DNA of 49,633 bases, from positions 1 to 49,633 of the forward strand of contig DAHVAR010000204.1 of the NCBI GenBank assembly GCA_027314515.1. The letters are read 5' to 3'. How positions within the stretch are numbered: position 1 is the stretch's first letter; the number at the start of each line of letters is the position of its first letter. Positions 49,328 through 49,633 of this stretch are shown here, piece by piece. The notes beneath the pieces are model-generated. The model did not search any database. It saw nothing but the letters and a program-made list of their open reading frames with translations, and was not told the origin of the DNA. The DNA is from Actinomycetota bacterium. Lineage in GTDB: Bacteria; Actinomycetota; Actinomycetes; Streptosporangiales; Streptosporangiaceae. Position numbers and translations under genes: made by a program.

Positions 49328-49633
49328 TCAGCTGAGCTCTGGTATGACCTCCGACCAAGTCCGCCCGCCGTCCGTGGTCCGGAACAGGCCCTGATTCTCG
49401 CCAGTCGACGCGCCGGCGGCGACGACAACTCCAGCCCGCCTGCCGAAGAAGATCACCTGGTAGCTTCCGGCGCTGCCGTCTCCGACAGCCGGCGCCACCG
49501 CGCGCCACCGGCGGCCGCCGTCGGTGGTGACCAGCAGCGAGCTCCGGCCGCCGACCAGGTACGCAGTCCGCGCCGAGGTAGCCGCGATCTGTGCGAGGTA
49601 TCCGTTGTACAGCGGGTTCTGGCAGCCCGGCCG
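49328..49633 (-). CDS. BNR/Asp-box repeat protein, C-terminal part (truncated by window edge)
   Basis: The window contains the last 101 residues. Two Asp-box repeats are visible, VTTDGGRRWRAV and RTTDGGRTWSEV, with hydrophobic strands between them (AYLVGGRSSLLV, VIFFGRRAGVVVAAG), as in sialidase-like or Ycf48-like beta-propellers. The N-terminus, signal peptide and full length lie outside the window. The stop is at 49330-49328. Confidence 0.78.
   Translation of the reverse strand, partial: RPGCQNPLYNGYLAQIAATSARTAYLVGGRSSLLVTTDGGRRWRAVAPAVGDGSAGSYQVIFFGRRAGVVVAAGASTGENQGLFRTTDGGRTWSEVIPELS

Overview
The window is very GC-rich, with GTG starts, GTGA/ATGA stop-start overlaps and long antisense shadow reading frames. 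Its gene content is that of a large-genome actinomycete: an F420-type LLM oxidoreductase, split LigD end-joining enzymes, SARP/BTAD regulators, an ECF42 sigma factor with a DGPF partner, a SoxR-type regulator, a P450 with a ferredoxin, and an actinobacterial Tad (Flp) pilus locus. I cannot name the genus. No rRNA, tRNA, CRISPR array, transposase or phage gene was recognised.

Left part (1-20.6 kb). A zinc alcohol dehydrogenase converges on a P450 whose upstream partner fuses a ferredoxin to an FAD reductase. Next comes an sbcD-sbcC-NurA-like DNA-end-processing operon, with a 54-bp near-perfect palindrome between sbcD and sbcC. A Phd/PIN toxin-antitoxin pair follows; its promoter is covered by three GTAC-core boxes spaced 10 bp apart. 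Then come a CBS-domain protein with a small partner, a PLP decarboxylase, an orphan MreB-like actin, a NylB-like serine hydrolase, a VOC protein, a DGPF protein with its ECF42 sigma factor, a class III aminotransferase, an LLM oxidoreductase and a lipoprotein with a repeated lipobox.

Middle (20.6-27 kb). A complete peptide-type ABC importer is arranged in three transcription units: a fused double ATPase, two permeases and a solute-binding lipoprotein. The permease and binding-protein genes converge on a symmetrical hairpin.

Tad region (27.2-42.7 kb). Two minus-strand operons together encode a Tad pilus system: lipoprotein, secreted protein, CpaB and TadZ at 41.35-38.44 kb, and TadA, TadB, TadC, Flp pilin, two TadE-like proteins, a TadG-like protein and a membrane-anchored LysM-BTAD protein at 35.35-27.24 kb. 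A plus-strand SoxR-type gene, a divergent split transketolase and a decayed EthD gene lie between them. Upstream of both operons I found three heptamers at 11-bp period, each set placed 8 bp before a possible -10, which is the layout of a SARP operator. A SARP gene lies at 41.9-42.7 kb. The terminal LysM-BTAD protein has a predicted topology with LysM outside and the DNA-binding part inside. I infer a cell-wall-linked, SARP-controlled pilus regulon; this is the most interesting system in the window.

Right part (42.9-49.6 kb). Separate LigD polymerase and ligase genes, a DinB-like protein, a sulfotransferase, a beta-propeller glycosidase-like protein, an acyl-CoA synthetase and the C-terminal part of a BNR-repeat protein cut by the window edge.
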